From NCBI RefSeq assembly GCF_025376885.1, contig NZ_JAHUBR010000001.1, forward strand, positions 558,001 through 622,000: a DNA stretch of 64,000 nucleotides, given 5' to 3'. The DNA is from Pseudoruegeria sp. SHC-113 (GTDB lineage: Bacteria > Pseudomonadota > Alphaproteobacteria > Rhodobacterales > Rhodobacteraceae). The notes below the pieces were generated by a model. It saw only the letters and a list, made by a program, of their open reading frames with translations, did no database searches and was not told the DNA's origin. Shown here piece after piece: positions 18,612 to 29,474 of this stretch (the stretch's first letter is position 1; every line of letters starts with the position of its first letter). The translations under genes and the position numbers were made by a program.

Positions 18612-19901
18612 ATGGCCAAACCCGCATCCGACACCCAAGGCATCGCCGCCCGCCGCGCCGCCCTGCGCCTGCTTGACGGCGTTCTGGAAGAGCAGCGGCT
18701 GCTGTCGGAGATGGGCGGCGAGGCTGGTCCGATGGGCCGCCTCTCCGCGCCGGACCGTGCCCGCGCGCAGCGTCTGGTCACGGAAACCCTGCGCCAGATG
18801 GAGCGGGCTGACAAATTGCTCGGCCCCCATCTGCGCAAACGGCCAGCGCTGCCTGTCCATAACATCCTGCGGCTCGGCACCTATGAAATCTGTGCCGATG
18901 GCGCGGCCCCGCATGGCGTGATCAACGCGCTGGTGGAAATCGCGCGCAAGGGCCGCCACAGCCAGCATCAGGCCGGCATGATCAACGCCGTGCTGCGCAA
19001 ACTCGCAGAAACCGGACCGGCGGACTGGGCCGCGCTGCCGCCGCCCAAGCTGCCCAAATGGCTGCGCAAGCAGATGGTGGCCGACTATGGCAAGGCAGCC
19101 GTGGAGGCGATGGAAGCCGCCCACGCAAAAGGCGCGCCGCTGGATCTGAGCCTGAAACCAGGCACGGAGTGGGCCAGTAAACTCATTGGCACGCGCCTGC
19201 CCACGGGCTCGCTGCGGCTCACGGATGCCGGGCAGGTCTCCGCGCTTCCGGGCTACACGGAGGGCGCATGGTGGGTGCAGGATGCCGCCGCCGCGCTGCC
19301 CGTGCAGGTGCTCGCGCCCAAGCCGGGCGAGAAGCTCCTTGATCTCTGCGCCGCACCGGGCGGCAAGACGATGCAGATGGCCGCCGCCGGGGCGCAGGTC
19401 ACTGCGCTCGACATTTCCGAGCACCGCATGGCCCGCGTGCAGGAGAACCTCGCCCGCACGCAGCTCACCGCCAGCTGCGTTGTCGGCGATGCGCTGGAGT
19501 TTTCCGAAACCGGCTTTGACGCCATCCTTCTGGATGCCCCCTGCACCGCGACAGGCACCATCCGCCGCCACCCCGATCTGCCCCACGCCAAGGACGGGGC
19601 CGATTTTCCCGGCCTCTTTGCATTGCAAGAACGGCTTATCGACCACGCGCTCACCCTGCTCGCACCGGGCGGGCGGCTGATCTTCTGCACCTGCTCGCTG
19701 CTGCCCGATGAGGGCGAGATCCAGATCGAGGACGCGCTCAAGCGCCACCCCGGCCTGCGCGTCGATTCGGCCGCTTTGGACGTGCCCGGCATCGATCCTT
19801 CGTGGAAAACGCCCGAAGGCGGCTTGCGCCTGCGCCCGGATTACTGGGCCGAGGCCGGCGGGATGGACGGCTTCTACATCGCCGCGCTGCGCAAGGATTG
19901 A
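18612..19901 (+). CDS. rsmB: 16S rRNA m5C methyltransferase, RsmB/NOP family
   Basis: A 429-residue protein with an N-terminal NusB-like RNA-binding domain (about residues 10-150) and a C-terminal SAM-dependent m5C methyltransferase. LLDLCAAPGGKTMQMAAAG is the SAM motif; DAPCTATGTIRRHPDL holds the first catalytic Cys and FCTCSLLPDEGE the second. Two Cys of this kind are diagnostic for m5C RNA methyltransferases. The NusB fusion points to RsmB (C967 of 16S rRNA), though other NOP-family specificities are possible. Confidence 0.88.
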   Translation: MAKPASDTQGIAARRAALRLLDGVLEEQRLLSEMGGEAGPMGRLSAPDRARAQRLVTETLRQMERADKLLGPHLRKRPALPVHNILRLGTYEICADGAAPHGVINALVEIARKGRHSQHQAGMINAVLRKLAETGPADWAALPPPKLPKWLRKQMVADYGKAAVEAMEAAHAKGAPLDLSLKPGTEWASKLIGTRLPTGSLRLTDAGQVSALPGYTEGAWWVQDAAAALPVQVLAPKPGEKLLDLCAAPGGKTMQMAAAGAQVTALDISEHRMARVQENLARTQLTASCVVGDALEFSETGFDAILLDAPCTATGTIRRHPDLPHAKDGADFPGLFALQERLIDHALTLLAPGGRLIFCTCSLLPDEGEIQIEDALKRHPGLRVDSAALDVPGIDPSWKTPEGGLRLRPDYWAEAGGMDGFYIAALRKD

Positions 19902-20064
19902 GCCCGTTCGCCGCGCTCGGCGCAAAGCTGCAACGGGCGGGCGTGCAGATCGCGCGCGCCCGGATTAGCGCATGACAGCGCCCCGGCCCGCCGCCTATGA
20001 TGGCGGGCAACGATAATCGCGCACTTCAAGTTGCAGCTGGGCAGGACGTAAAGAGGCACCATCG

Positions 20065-21837
20065 GTGGCCACATCCGAGACTTTCCGCGCGCGCCGTCGG
20101 CGCTGGATGAACCGCTACACCGCGCGGCGCAGCGCGCTGACGCGCCCGGCCACGGCGCTTGTTTCCCAGCCCGAACCGCGCAGCATCGGCTCCTTCGCGC
20201 GGGGGCGTCAGTTGACCAGCGGCAATTTCCTTTTCGCAGGCTACTTGGTGCGCTCGGATGCGGATTCGATCTGGGAGGTGCCGGTGCCCGCGCCGCGCTT
20301 CGAGGAGGAGGTGCAGGGCTGCGCCTGGCTCGACGATCTGGCCGCATTGAACGACGCCCGCGCCCGCGAAGCCGCCCGCGCCTGGGTGATGGATTGGGTG
20401 CGCCGCTACGGGCGCGGTGGGGGGGCTGGTTGGACACCCGATCTGACAGGCCGCCGCCTGATCCGCTGGATCAACCACGCGCTGGTGATCCTGAACGGGC
20501 TGGAGAAACCGGCCAGCGAACAATTCTTCCGCTCCCTCGCGCAGCAGACGGTCTTCCTCTCCAAACGCTGGCAAAGCGCCCAGCCGGGCCTGCCGCGATT
20601 CGAAGCCCTTTGCGGGCTGATCTACGCCGGACTCTCGCTGGAAGGCATGGAGCGTTTCGTGCCATCCGCGGTGCGGGCGCTGGGGCGGGAGTGCGCCGAG
20701 CAGGTCAACATCGAAGGCGGCATCCCCACCCGCAACCCCGAGGAGCTGCTGGAAGTTTTCACGCTGCTCGTCTGGACGTCGGACGCCCTGCACGAAGAAG
20801 GCCGCACGCCGCACCCCGAGCACCTCGCCGCGATCGAACGCATCGCCCCCACCCTGCGCGCGCTGCGCCACAATGACGGCGGGCTTGCACGGTTTCACGG
20901 TGGCGGGCGCGGGCTGGAAGGCCGTCTGGATCACGCGCTCTCGGCGGCCGGGGTGCGCCCCAAGCCGCTGGACGGGCTGGCGATGGGCTTTGCGCGGCTG
21001 CACGGCGGGCGCGCCAGCGTGATCGTGGATGCCTCCGCCCCGCCGCGCGGCTGGGTCTCGCGCGATGGCCATGCCTCCACGCTGGCCTTCGAAATGACGG
21101 AAGGCCGCCGCCCGGTGATCGTGAACTGCGGCTCGGGCGTCTCTTTCGGCGAAACATGGCGGCGGGCAGGGCGCGCCACGGCCAGCCATTCCACGCTGGG
21201 GATCGAGGGCTATTCCTCTTCCCGGCTCGGCACCGGCGGGCTGGTGCGCGAGGAGGAGAAGCTCCTGCTCACCGACACGCCCAGCGATGTGCGCTACAGG
21301 CTCTCGTCAGGCCCTGCCGGCATGGGGTTTCAGGCCGGGCATGATGGCTACGTGAAAACCCACGGCCTCACCCATATCCGCCAACTCGATCTGCGCTTTG
21401 ACGGGCGCGAACTGGCCGGGGAAGATACGCTCGCCATCGTCGAGGAAGAGGACAAGGCGCAGTTTGACGCCGTGCTGACACAGAACCGTCTGCAGGGCGT
21501 GCATTTCACCATCCGCTTCCACCTGCACCCGGATGTGGATGCGGAGGTGGATCTGGGCGGCACCGCCGTGTCGCTCGCCCTGAAAAGCGGCGAGATTTGG
21601 GTGTTCCGCTATCACGGAAAGGCGCAAATGAGCCTTGAGCCGAGCGTTTATCTGGAAAAAACCCGCCTGAAGCCACGTGCGACGAAACAAATCGTTCTCT
21701 CTGCCCGCGCAATGGACTATGCGACCCGCATCACGTGGACGCTGGCCATGGCGCAGGATTCCCCCGTGGGGTTGCGCGACCTTGGCCGGGACGTCCCGTA
21801 TCTGGATGACCTGACCTCTGAGGAAGAGCCCGAATGA
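20065..21837 (+). CDS. Heparinase II/III family protein
   Basis: A 590-residue protein with an alpha-helical N-terminal half ([35 protein letters not shown]) and a beta-rich C-terminal half ([16 protein letters not shown] onward), the alginate-lyase/heparinase II/III pattern. No signal peptide is obvious. The GTG start has AAGAGG nine bases upstream. It overlaps purH by four bases (ATGA). In Rhodobacterales this gene is often found between rsmB and purH; it may act on an envelope or storage polysaccharide, but the substrate is unproven. Confidence 0.85.
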   Translation: MATSETFRARRRRWMNRYTARRSALTRPATALVSQPEPRSIGSFARGRQLTSGNFLFAGYLVRSDADSIWEVPVPAPRFEEEVQGCAWLDDLAALNDARAREAARAWVMDWVRRYGRGGGAGWTPDLTGRRLIRWINHALVILNGLEKPASEQFFRSLAQQTVFLSKRWQSAQPGLPRFEALCGLIYAGLSLEGMERFVPSAVRALGRECAEQVNIEGGIPTRNPEELLEVFTLLVWTSDALHEEGRTPHPEHLAAIERIAPTLRALRHNDGGLARFHGGGRGLEGRLDHALSAAGVRPKPLDGLAMGFARLHGGRASVIVDASAPPRGWVSRDGHASTLAFEMTEGRRPVIVNCGSGVSFGETWRRAGRATASHSTLGIEGYSSSRLGTGGLVREEEKLLLTDTPSDVRYRLSSGPAGMGFQAGHDGYVKTHGLTHIRQLDLRFDGRELAGEDTLAIVEEEDKAQFDAVLTQNRLQGVHFTIRFHLHPDVDAEVDLGGTAVSLALKSGEIWVFRYHGKAQMSLEPSVYLEKTRLKPRATKQIVLSARAMDYATRITWTLAMAQDSPVGLRDLGRDVPYLDDLTSEEEPE

Positions 21838-23420
21838 CCGATCTCACCCCCGTCCGCCGCGCCCTGCTGTCTGTTTCCGACAAGACAGGGCTGATTGAGC
21901 TCGCCACCGAACTGGCGGGGATGGGGGTTGAACTGCTCTCCACCGGCGGCTCCGCCAAGGCGATGCGCGAGGCGGGCCTCACCGTAAAGGACGTGAGCGA
22001 GATCACCGAGTTTCCGGAAATGATGGATGGCCGGGTGAAAACGTTGCACCCGCGCGTGCACGGCGGCCTGCTGGCCCTGCGCGACAACGACGCCCATGTG
22101 GCCGCGATGGAAGAACACGGCATCGGCGGCATCGATTTGCTGGTCGTGAACCTCTACCCGTTTGAAGAAACCGTCGCCAAAGGTGCCGATTATGACACCT
22201 GCATCGAAAACATCGACATCGGCGGCCCCGCGATGATCCGCGCCGCCGCCAAGAACCACGGCTTCGTCAACGTGGTGGTGGACGTGCAGGATTACGCCGC
22301 GCTTCTGTCGGAACTGAAGGAAAACGGCGGCTCTACTTCCTATCCCTTCCGCCAGAGCCTTGCACTCACCGCCTATTCCCGCACCGCCGCCTATGATGCG
22401 GCTGTGTCGGCCTGGATGGCCGAGGCGCTGGCCGAAACCCCGCGCCGCCGCGCCGTGGCCGGCACGCTGGCCCAGACCCTGCGCTACGGCGAGAACCCGC
22501 ACCAGCAGGCCGCCTTCTACGTGGATGGCACGAACCGCCCTGGTGTGGCCACGGCCACCCAGCATCAGGGCAAGGAGCTCTCCTACAACAACATCAACGA
22601 CACCGACGCCGCCTTCGAGCTGGTGGCGGAGTTCGCGCCGGAAGACGGCCCCGCCTGCGCCATCATCAAACACGCCAACCCCTGCGGCGTGGCCCGTGGC
22701 GCAACGCTGAAAGAGGCCTACCAGAACGCTTTCGACTGCGACCGCACCTCGGCTTTCGGCGGCATCATCGCCCTGAACCAGCCTCTGGATAAGGACACTG
22801 CCGAGGAGATCGCCAAGATCTTCACCGAGGTTGTCATCGCGCCGGGCGCATCGGATGAGGCCAAGGCGGTGTTTGCCGCCAAGAAGAACCTGCGCCTGCT
22901 CACGACCGAAGGCCTGCCCAACCCCAAGGATGCTGCGCTCACCGTGCGTCAGGTCTCCGGCGGGCTGCTGGTGCAGGACAAGGACAACGGCCACATCGGC
23001 ATCGAGGATCTTAAGGTCGTCACCAAACGCGCGCCCACCGAGGCAGAGATGCAGGATCTGCTCTTTGCGTGGAAGGTCGCCAAACACGTGAAATCCAACG
23101 CCATCGTCTACACCAAGGGCCGCGCCACCGTGGGCGTGGGTGCGGGTCAGATGAGCCGCGTGGACTCCTGCCGCATCGCCGCTCGCAAGGCCGAGGACAT
23201 GGCCGAGGCGCTGGGGCTGGATACGCCGCTCACCAAGGGCTCCTGCGTGGCCTCTGATGCCTTCTTCCCCTTCGCCGACGGCCTGCTGACAGCCGCCGAG
23301 GCCGGGGCGACGGCTGTGATCCAGCCGGGCGGCTCCATGCGCGATGACGAGGTGATCAAGGCCGCCGATGAGGCCGGGCTTGCCATGGTCTTCACCGGCA
23401 TGCGCCACTTCCGCCACTAA
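21834..23420 (+). CDS. purH: Bifunctional AICAR formyltransferase/IMP cyclohydrolase
   Basis: A 528-residue PurH catalysing the last two steps of IMP synthesis. The N-terminal IMP cyclohydrolase (MGS-like) domain has [20 protein letters not shown] and [11 protein letters not shown]. The C-terminal AICAR transformylase has KHANPCGVA (catalytic Lys-His), QMSRVDS and [10 protein letters not shown]. Full length. It is coupled to the heparinase-like gene upstream and followed nine bases later by lspA. Confidence 0.97.
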   Translation: MTDLTPVRRALLSVSDKTGLIELATELAGMGVELLSTGGSAKAMREAGLTVKDVSEITEFPEMMDGRVKTLHPRVHGGLLALRDNDAHVAAMEEHGIGGIDLLVVNLYPFEETVAKGADYDTCIENIDIGGPAMIRAAAKNHGFVNVVVDVQDYAALLSELKENGGSTSYPFRQSLALTAYSRTAAYDAAVSAWMAEALAETPRRRAVAGTLAQTLRYGENPHQQAAFYVDGTNRPGVATATQHQGKELSYNNINDTDAAFELVAEFAPEDGPACAIIKHANPCGVARGATLKEAYQNAFDCDRTSAFGGIIALNQPLDKDTAEEIAKIFTEVVIAPGASDEAKAVFAAKKNLRLLTTEGLPNPKDAALTVRQVSGGLLVQDKDNGHIGIEDLKVVTKRAPTEAEMQDLLFAWKVAKHVKSNAIVYTKGRATVGVGAGQMSRVDSCRIAARKAEDMAEALGLDTPLTKGSCVASDAFFPFADGLLTAAEAGATAVIQPGGSMRDDEVIKAADEAGLAMVFTGMRHFRH

Positions 23421-23429
23421 GGACCCGCG

Positions 23430-23900
23430 ATGCGCCTGCTCTGGATCACTGCCGCCCTTATCTTCGTGCTCGATCAGGTCACGAAATACTGGGTGGTGCA
23501 GGCGCTCGATCTGAAAACCGTGGGCAGCATCGATGTGCTGCCCCCGTTCCTCAACCTGCGCATGGCGTGGAACGAGGGCATCAACTTCGGCCTTTTCGCG
23601 GGCCAGTCCGACACGACCCGCTGGATCCTGATCGCCATCGCCTTCCTGATCACGGGCTGGGTTCTGTGGTGGATCCGCAAGGAAGGCACGCGGCCCATGG
23701 CTTTCATCAGTGCGGGCGTGCTGATCGGCGGCGCGATGGGCAATGTGATCGACCGGTTCATCTACGGCGCGGTGGCGGATTTTCTCAACATGTCCTGCTG
23801 CGGCTTCACCAACCCCTATGCGTTCAACGTCGCCGATATCGCGATCTTCGCAGGCGCCTTGGGGCTGATCTTTTTCACCGGCGAGTCAAAGCCCGCGTGA
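23430..23900 (+). CDS. lspA: Lipoprotein signal peptidase (signal peptidase II)
   Basis: A 156-residue aspartyl membrane protease that cleaves prolipoprotein signal peptides. Four hydrophobic segments are visible, and the catalytic Asp pair lies in NVIDRFIYGAVADFLN. FVLDQVTKYWV at the N-terminus and AWNEGINFG are conserved. It follows purH closely and precedes a lipoprotein gene, a possible substrate. CCGFTNPYAFNVADIAIF is also typical. Confidence 0.95.
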   Translation: MRLLWITAALIFVLDQVTKYWVVQALDLKTVGSIDVLPPFLNLRMAWNEGINFGLFAGQSDTTRWILIAIAFLITGWVLWWIRKEGTRPMAFISAGVLIGGAMGNVIDRFIYGAVADFLNMSCCGFTNPYAFNVADIAIFAGALGLIFFTGESKPA

Positions 23901-23980
23901 CGGGGCGGCGATCTTGGGTTAAACAGCCTGGCAAGCGGGCCGGAAATGCAAGGCCGAACAGGACGGGCAAGGAGTAGAGA

Positions 23981-24517
23981 ATGCGCAGAACGGTTGGAGC
24001 CATTTCGGTTGCCCTCGCCGCGCTCACGCTGCTGTCGGCCTGTGGCGGCAGCGATCACAAGCTCATGAACATCCGCTCCGAGGACGGCACGCCGGATGAG
24101 TTCGGCATCCTGCCGACGAAGCCTCTGGAAACCCCGGAAAACTACGCAAGCCTGCCGGTGCCGACGCCCGGCGCGGGCAACCGCGTGGACCCGACGCCCA
24201 AATCCGATGCCGTGGCCGCCCTTGGCGGCAAGCCGTCGGCGCTGGCCGAAGGGCAGGGCATCGCCCGCTCCGATGGCGGCCTCGTGAATTACGCCAGCCG
24301 CTACGGCGTGACGCCGGGCATCCGTCAGGTGCTTGCGCAGGAAGATGCCGAGTACCGCAAGGGCAAAGGCCCGCTGCTGTTTGAACGCTGGGCGGGCAAG
24401 AACGTCTATTTCGAGGCCTATGAGGATCAGGCCCTGAACCAGAGCGCCGAGTTGCAGCGCTTCCGTAGGGCCGGCGTCAAGACGCCTTCGGCTCCGCCGG
24501 AGCTGAAGCAGGACTAA
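23981..24517 (+). CDS. DUF3035 family lipoprotein
   Basis: A 178-residue protein with a lipoprotein signal: a hydrophobic stretch and lipobox LLSAC with the acylated Cys at about residue 21, followed by GGSDHKLMNI. The remainder is Pro-rich and polar, with FGILPTKPLETP and a C-terminal YEDQALNQSAELQRFR. This matches DUF3035, found mainly in Rhodobacterales downstream of lspA. Function is unknown. It lies 80 bases after lspA and shares its strand. Confidence 0.85.
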   Translation: MRRTVGAISVALAALTLLSACGGSDHKLMNIRSEDGTPDEFGILPTKPLETPENYASLPVPTPGAGNRVDPTPKSDAVAALGGKPSALAEGQGIARSDGGLVNYASRYGVTPGIRQVLAQEDAEYRKGKGPLLFERWAGKNVYFEAYEDQALNQSAELQRFRRAGVKTPSAPPELKQD

Positions 24518-24585
24518 AGTACTGCGAACACAAGCATTTTGCCCTGAACACTGCAGTCCGTGCTCTCTGGATTTAGGCAACGGTA

Positions 24586-24661
24586 GCGCCGTCCCGAGGG
24601 GTGGCGCAAACGCGCCGCCCCGTGGGGGCGGGACGGCGCGGCCCAACAGTGCCTGTTGGGC
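24586..24661 (-). repeat. Modular hairpin repeat, copy C
   Basis: Perfect 11-bp outer stem GCGCCGTCCCG (24586-24596) / CGGGACGGCGC (24629-24639) around GGGGTGGCGC / GCGCCGCCCC. It is followed by a different side hairpin, GCCCAACA-GTGCC-TGTTGGGC (24641-24661). The element lies in the 258-base gap between the lipoprotein and peptidase genes, reversed relative to both. Nothing else is recognised in that gap. Confidence 0.8.
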
Positions 24662-24775
24662 GGATCCCGATACCGAGCAGACAGCCAATTCATTCCGCCT
24701 CACATCCCCGTAACCACGTCTTGAAGCCGCCCCGCTTGCGCGTAGGTTAGGGGAAAGCTGAAAACGGAGGCCTTG

Positions 24776-26125
24776 ATGCGCCGAATCCTTTCCGCCTGCG
24801 TGCTGTTCCTCGGCACATGGGCCGCGCCGCTCTTCGCGGACGAGAATGTCACCACCTTCACCCTCGACAATGGCATGGACGTGCTGGTGCTCGAAGATCA
24901 CCGCGCCCCGGTCGCTGTGCAGATGGTCTGGTACCGCGCGGGCGCGGCCGATGAGCCGCCGGGCACCTCGGGTATCGCCCATTTCCTCGAACACCTGCTG
25001 TTCAAGGGCACCGACAAGCTGGAAGCGGGCGAGTTCTCCCGCATCGTGGCCGCCAATGGTGGCACCGACAACGCCTTCACCAGCTGGGATTACACCGCCT
25101 ATTTCCAGCGCATCGCCGCCGACCGCCTTGAGCTGATGATGGAGATGGAAAGCAACCGGATGCGCAATATCCGCCTCACCGAGGAGGACATCCTCACCGA
25201 ACGGCAGGTGATCCTTGAAGAGCGCAACCAGCGCACCGACAGCGAACCCGGCGCGCTCTTCGGCGAGCAGCGCCGCGCCGCGCAGTACCTCAACCACCCC
25301 TACGGCATCCCGATCATCGGCTGGCGTCACGAGATGGAGACGCTCGACATGGAGGACGCGCTCACCTTCTACGAGCGCTTCTATGCCCCCAACAATGCGA
25401 TTCTGATCGTCGCCGGGGACGTGGACCCGGAGGAGGTCCGCCGCCTCGCCGAAACCTATTACGGCCCCATCGCGCCGACCGAAGGCCTGCCCGAGCGCGC
25501 CCGCCCGCAGGAGCCGCCACAACTCTCCGAGCGCCGCCTCACCTTCAGCGACCCGCGTGTCTCCCAGCCCTATGTGACCCGCAGCTACCTCGCGCCGCAG
25601 CGCAAGGCGGGCGATCAGCAGGAAGCCGCCGCGCTCACCCTGCTGGCCAGCCTGTTGGGCGGCAATTCCACCACCTCCGTGCTGGCCCGGAAGCTACAGT
25701 TCGAAGAGCAAACCGCGCTTTACACGGCGGCCTTCTACGACGGCGGCACGCTGGATGATGCGAGCTTCGGCCTTGTGATCGTGCCGCAGGAAGGTGTCTC
25801 GCTACAGGAGGCCGAAGAGGCGCTGGACGGCGCGATTGAGGCGTTCATTGAGGAAGGCGTGGACCCGGCTCAATTTGAGCGGATCAAGACGCAGATCAAG
25901 GCGTCTGAAATCTACGCCCGCGACGATGTGCAGTCCGCTGCCCGCCGCTACGGTATGGCGCTCACCACCGGGCTCACCGTGGAAGACGTGCAGGCCTGGC
26001 CCGACGTGCTGATGGCTGTCACCGAGGAAGATGTGATCGATGCCGCGAAGGCGGTGTTTGATAAGCGCAGGGCCGTCACCGGCTGGCTGATGCGCGAAGA
26101 AGCGGCGGAGGAGGTCACCCAATGA
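24776..26125 (+). CDS. M16 family zinc peptidase, active subunit
   Basis: A 449-residue secreted protein with a signal peptide (about residues 1-21). The inverted zinc motif HFLEH is at residues 69-73, with the third-ligand region TERQVILEERNQR further on, so it should be catalytically competent. Family members resemble mitochondrial processing peptidase and PqqL. GGAGG lies five bases before the ATG at 24776; an adjacent TTG at 24773 is less likely. It overlaps the next gene by four bases, which encodes an M16 partner without the zinc motif. The two probably form a periplasmic heterodimer. Confidence 0.92.
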   Translation: MRRILSACVLFLGTWAAPLFADENVTTFTLDNGMDVLVLEDHRAPVAVQMVWYRAGAADEPPGTSGIAHFLEHLLFKGTDKLEAGEFSRIVAANGGTDNAFTSWDYTAYFQRIAADRLELMMEMESNRMRNIRLTEEDILTERQVILEERNQRTDSEPGALFGEQRRAAQYLNHPYGIPIIGWRHEMETLDMEDALTFYERFYAPNNAILIVAGDVDPEEVRRLAETYYGPIAPTEGLPERARPQEPPQLSERRLTFSDPRVSQPYVTRSYLAPQRKAGDQQEAAALTLLASLLGGNSTTSVLARKLQFEEQTALYTAAFYDGGTLDDASFGLVIVPQEGVSLQEAEEALDGAIEAFIEEGVDPAQFERIKTQIKASEIYARDDVQSAARRYGMALTTGLTVEDVQAWPDVLMAVTEEDVIDAAKAVFDKRRAVTGWLMREEAAEEVTQ

Positions 26126-27438
26126 TGATGCGCATGGTTCTGGCCGCGACAGCGGCGCTTGTTCTGGCGCTGCCCGCCCGCGCGGCGGTGGAAATCCAGG
26201 AAGTGACCAGCGAAGGCGGCTTCACCGCCTGGCTGGTGGAAGAGCACAGCAACCCTTTCGTCAGCCTTGAGCTGCGCTTCGAAGGCGGGGCGAACCTTGA
26301 TCCGGAAGGCAAGCGCGGGGCGGTGAACCTGATGACGGGCCTTCTGGAGGAAGGGGCGGGCGATCTGGACGCGCGCGGCTTTGCCGAGGCGCGCGAGGCG
26401 CTGGCGTCGAGCTACGGCTTTGACGTTTACGACGACACGCTCACGGTGTCCGCCCAGTTCCTGACGGAAAACCGGGACGAGGCCGTGGCGCTGCTGCGCA
26501 AGGCGCTGGTGGAAACCCGCTTCGATCAGGAGGCGCTGGACCGCGTGCGCGCGCAGGTCGTGAGCATCATCCAGAGCGACGAGAAGGATCCCAATTCCAT
26601 CGCAGCAAGCACCTTCGATGCCCTGGCCTTTGGCGATCACCCCTATGCCACGTCGCGTGACGGCACGCTGGAGAGCATCGCCGCGCTGACCCGCGAGGAC
26701 ATGTTTGAAGCGCGCGACCGCGTGATCGCGAAGGACCGCGTCTTCGTGGGCGCGGTGGGTGATATCACGCCCGAAGAGCTATCGGCCTTGATGGATGCAT
26801 TGCTGTCGGACCTTCCCGAAACCGGTGCGCCGCAGGTTGGCGAAGCGGAGTTTGCGCTAGAAGGCGGTGTCACCGTTGTGCCCTTCCCGACGCCGCAATC
26901 GGTGGTGATCTTCGGCCACGAAGGCATCAAGCGCGACGATGAGGATTTCTTCGCCGCTTTCGTGATGAACCAGATCCTCGGGGCCGGGGGCTTTTCTTCG
27001 CGATTGATGGAGGAGGTGCGGGAGAAGCGCGGGCTGACCTACGGCATCTCCACCTTCCTCGTGCCGATGGACCACGCCGAAACCGTGCAGGGGCAGGTGG
27101 CCTCGGGCAATGAAGCCGTGGCCGAAGCCATCGAGGTGATCCGTGCGGAGTGGCGACGGATGGCCGAAGAGGGCGTGAGTGAGGAGGAATTGGACAACGC
27201 CAAGACCTATCTCACCGGCGCTTATCCGCTGCGGTTCGACGGTAATGGCACCATCGCAAACATCATCGTTGGGATGCAGACGCAAGGCCTGCCGATCGAC
27301 TACATCGCGACCCGCAACGACAAGGTCGAGGCGGTGACGCAGGCGGATGTGGCCCGTGTCGCCAAACGCCTGCTGGACGCCGATGCGCTGCATTTCGTGG
27401 TGGTGGGCGAGCCGGAGGGGCTTGAGACGACGAATTGA
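26122..27438 (+). CDS. M16 family peptidase-like protein, non-catalytic subunit
   Basis: A 438-residue secreted M16 homologue with a signal peptide ending ARAA. Where the partner has GIAHFLEHLL, this one has GAVNLMTGLL, so both zinc His and the catalytic Glu are lost. FSSRLMEEVREKRGLTYGIS (the R/Y substrate-binding region) is kept in its C-terminal half, as in the non-catalytic subunit of M16 heterodimers. It overlaps the catalytic gene by four bases (ATGA). A modular repeat follows. Confidence 0.9.
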   Translation: MMMRMVLAATAALVLALPARAAVEIQEVTSEGGFTAWLVEEHSNPFVSLELRFEGGANLDPEGKRGAVNLMTGLLEEGAGDLDARGFAEAREALASSYGFDVYDDTLTVSAQFLTENRDEAVALLRKALVETRFDQEALDRVRAQVVSIIQSDEKDPNSIAASTFDALAFGDHPYATSRDGTLESIAALTREDMFEARDRVIAKDRVFVGAVGDITPEELSALMDALLSDLPETGAPQVGEAEFALEGGVTVVPFPTPQSVVIFGHEGIKRDDEDFFAAFVMNQILGAGGFSSRLMEEVREKRGLTYGISTFLVPMDHAETVQGQVASGNEAVAEAIEVIRAEWRRMAEEGVSEEELDNAKTYLTGAYPLRFDGNGTIANIIVGMQTQGLPIDYIATRNDKVEAVTQADVARVAKRLLDADALHFVVVGEPEGLETTN

Positions 27439-27446
27439 CCTTCTTT

Positions 27447-27524
27447 GCCCGGCGGCACGCCGGGCAGCGCCGTCCCGCCCCCATGGGGCGGCGCTTCACG
27501 CCACCCCGCGGGACGGCGCTGCCC
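27447..27524 (+). repeat. Modular hairpin repeat, copy D
   Basis: Side hairpin GCCCGGCG-GCA-CGCCGGGC (27447-27465), then a perfect 16-bp outer stem GGGCAGCGCCGTCCCG (27462-27477) / CGGGACGGCGCTGCCC (27509-27524) around GGCG-CTTCA-CGCC. It starts nine bases after the M16 stop. The side hairpin and outer stem share four bases, so they partly exclude each other. Confidence 0.85.
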
Positions 27525-27594
27525 TCATTCAACTTGAAAACCCTTACTTATGCCCACTGGCAGAATCGCGCCTTCACATGCTACTTCTTGTAGT

Positions 27595-29451
27595 ATGAAC
27601 TCCTTCACCCCCCACATAAGCGCCAAGAAGCGGCCCGAGATCCGCCAGCTCGATGAAACCGCGATCAACCGGATCGCGGCGGGCGAAGTGGTGGAGCGTC
27701 CGGCCTCCGCCGTGAAGGAACTGGTGGAAAACGCGCTCGATGCCGGTGCGCGCCGAATCGAGGTGGCCTTTGCCGATGGCGGCAAGACCCTGATCCGCGT
27801 CACCGACGATGGCCACGGCATGGCGCCGGATGATCTGCCGCTCGCGCTCTCCCGCCACGCCACCTCCAAGATCGACGGCTCCGACCTGCTGGACATCCAC
27901 TCCTTTGGCTTCCGGGGCGAGGCGCTGCCCTCGCTCGGCGCTGTGGGCAGGCTCACAATCACCACCCGCGCCAAAGGCGAGGAGGCCGCGGTGATCCGCG
28001 TGGCCGGTGGGCGACTTGAGCCGGTGAAACCGGCGGCGCTCTCGCAAGGCACAGTGGTGGAGCTGAAGGATCTCTTCTACGCCACGCCCGCGCGGCTGAA
28101 GTTCATGCGCACCGACCGCGCCGAGGCGCAGGCCATCGGCGACGTGGTGAAGCGGCTCGCCATGGCGGAGCCTTTCGTCGGCTTCACCCTGCGCGATGTC
28201 TCCGGCGGCGGCGAGGGGCGAACGGTATTCCGGACCGAGCCCGAGAACGGTGATCTGTTCGATGCTCTGCACAATCGTCTGCGCCGCATCCTCGGCGCGG
28301 AGTTCGCCGAGAACGCCCTGCGCATCGAGGCCGAGCGCGATGGCATCGCGCTCACCGGCTACGCCGCCCTGCCGACCTATTCGCGCGGTTCTGCCGTGGC
28401 GCAGTATCTCTTCGTCAACGGCCGCCCGGTGAAGGACAAGATGCTCTACGGCGCGCTCCGGGCCGCCTATTTCGACTTCCTCAGCCGCGACCGCCACCCG
28501 GCGGCGGTGCTCTTCCTGACCTGCGATCCGCATCTGGTGGATGTGAACGTGCACCCGGCGAAATCCGAGGTGCGCTTCCGCGATCCCGGCATCCCCCGCG
28601 GGCTTCTGGTGTCGGGCCTGCGCCACGCGCTGGCGACGGCAGGCCATCGCGCCTCCACCACTGTGGCCGGGGCCACGCTGGGCGCTTTCCGCCCCGAAAC
28701 ACCCGCCGCGCCGCGTGTCTACCAGATGGACCGCCCCTCGCAGGCGGCCCGTTCCTTAAGTTACTTCGCGCAGGCCCCCGCCCCGATGCCGGGCTTCTCC
28801 GAAAGCTTCGCGTCCCCCTCGGCCCGCGTGGAAGAGGTGATCGAGCCCGCCCCTGAAAGCGATCCCGCTGCCCTGCCGCTGGGGGCCGCCCGCGCGCAGG
28901 TGCATGAGAATTACATCATCGCGCAAACAGGCGATGGCATGGTGATCGTCGATCAGCACGCGGCCCATGAGCGGCTTGTGTACGAGAAGCTGAAGAAGCA
29001 GATGGCGGAGAACGGCGTTGCCGCGCAGGCGCTGCTGATCCCGGAGATCGTGGAGCTTTCCGAGCATGACCGCGCCGCGCTGCTGGAGCACACAGAGGAA
29101 TTGGCGCGTTTCGGCCTCACCATAGAGCCCTTCGGCGGCAATGCCGTGGCCGTACGCGAAACGCCTGCGCTTCTGGGCGAGGTGAATGCCGAAGCCATGC
29201 TGCGCGACATTCTGGATGAGCTTGATGACCTTGGCGAAAGCCTCACCCTGCAGGCGCGCATCGAGGCGATCCTGTCGCGCGTGGCCTGCCACGGCTCCAT
29301 CCGCTCCGGCCGCCGGATGCGCGCGGAAGAGATGAACGCGCTCTTGCGCGAGATGGAAGCCACACCCCATTCCGGCCAGTGCAACCATGGCCGCCCCACC
29401 TACGTGGAGCTGAAGCTCGCCGATATCGAGCGGCTGTTTGGCCGGACATGA
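27595..29451 (+). CDS. mutL: DNA mismatch repair protein MutL
   Basis: A 618-residue MutL with the N-terminal GHKL ATPase ([48 protein letters not shown]) and a C-terminal dimerisation domain carrying [12 protein letters not shown]. That motif fits DQHAxxExxxxE of the MutL endonuclease, so nicking activity is expected, as in bacteria without MutH. The ATG at 27595 is chosen because the stretch from 27550 has no family sequence; no clear Shine-Dalgarno is visible. It lies between two copies of the modular repeat. Confidence 0.96.
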   Translation: MNSFTPHISAKKRPEIRQLDETAINRIAAGEVVERPASAVKELVENALDAGARRIEVAFADGGKTLIRVTDDGHGMAPDDLPLALSRHATSKIDGSDLLDIHSFGFRGEALPSLGAVGRLTITTRAKGEEAAVIRVAGGRLEPVKPAALSQGTVVELKDLFYATPARLKFMRTDRAEAQAIGDVVKRLAMAEPFVGFTLRDVSGGGEGRTVFRTEPENGDLFDALHNRLRRILGAEFAENALRIEAERDGIALTGYAALPTYSRGSAVAQYLFVNGRPVKDKMLYGALRAAYFDFLSRDRHPAAVLFLTCDPHLVDVNVHPAKSEVRFRDPGIPRGLLVSGLRHALATAGHRASTTVAGATLGAFRPETPAAPRVYQMDRPSQAARSLSYFAQAPAPMPGFSESFASPSARVEEVIEPAPESDPAALPLGAARAQVHENYIIAQTGDGMVIVDQHAAHERLVYEKLKKQMAENGVAAQALLIPEIVELSEHDRAALLEHTEELARFGLTIEPFGGNAVAVRETPALLGEVNAEAMLRDILDELDDLGESLTLQARIEAILSRVACHGSIRSGRRMRAEEMNALLREMEATPHSGQCNHGRPTYVELKLADIERLFGRT

Positions 29452-29474
29452 GGCGGCGCGTCGATTAAGCCTTC

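Noticed and set aside
18114-19925. Long open frame antisense to the rsmB-type gene
   Set aside because: No motif; runs through sdhAF4 and repeat B. The methyltransferase on the plus strand has all catalytic motifs.
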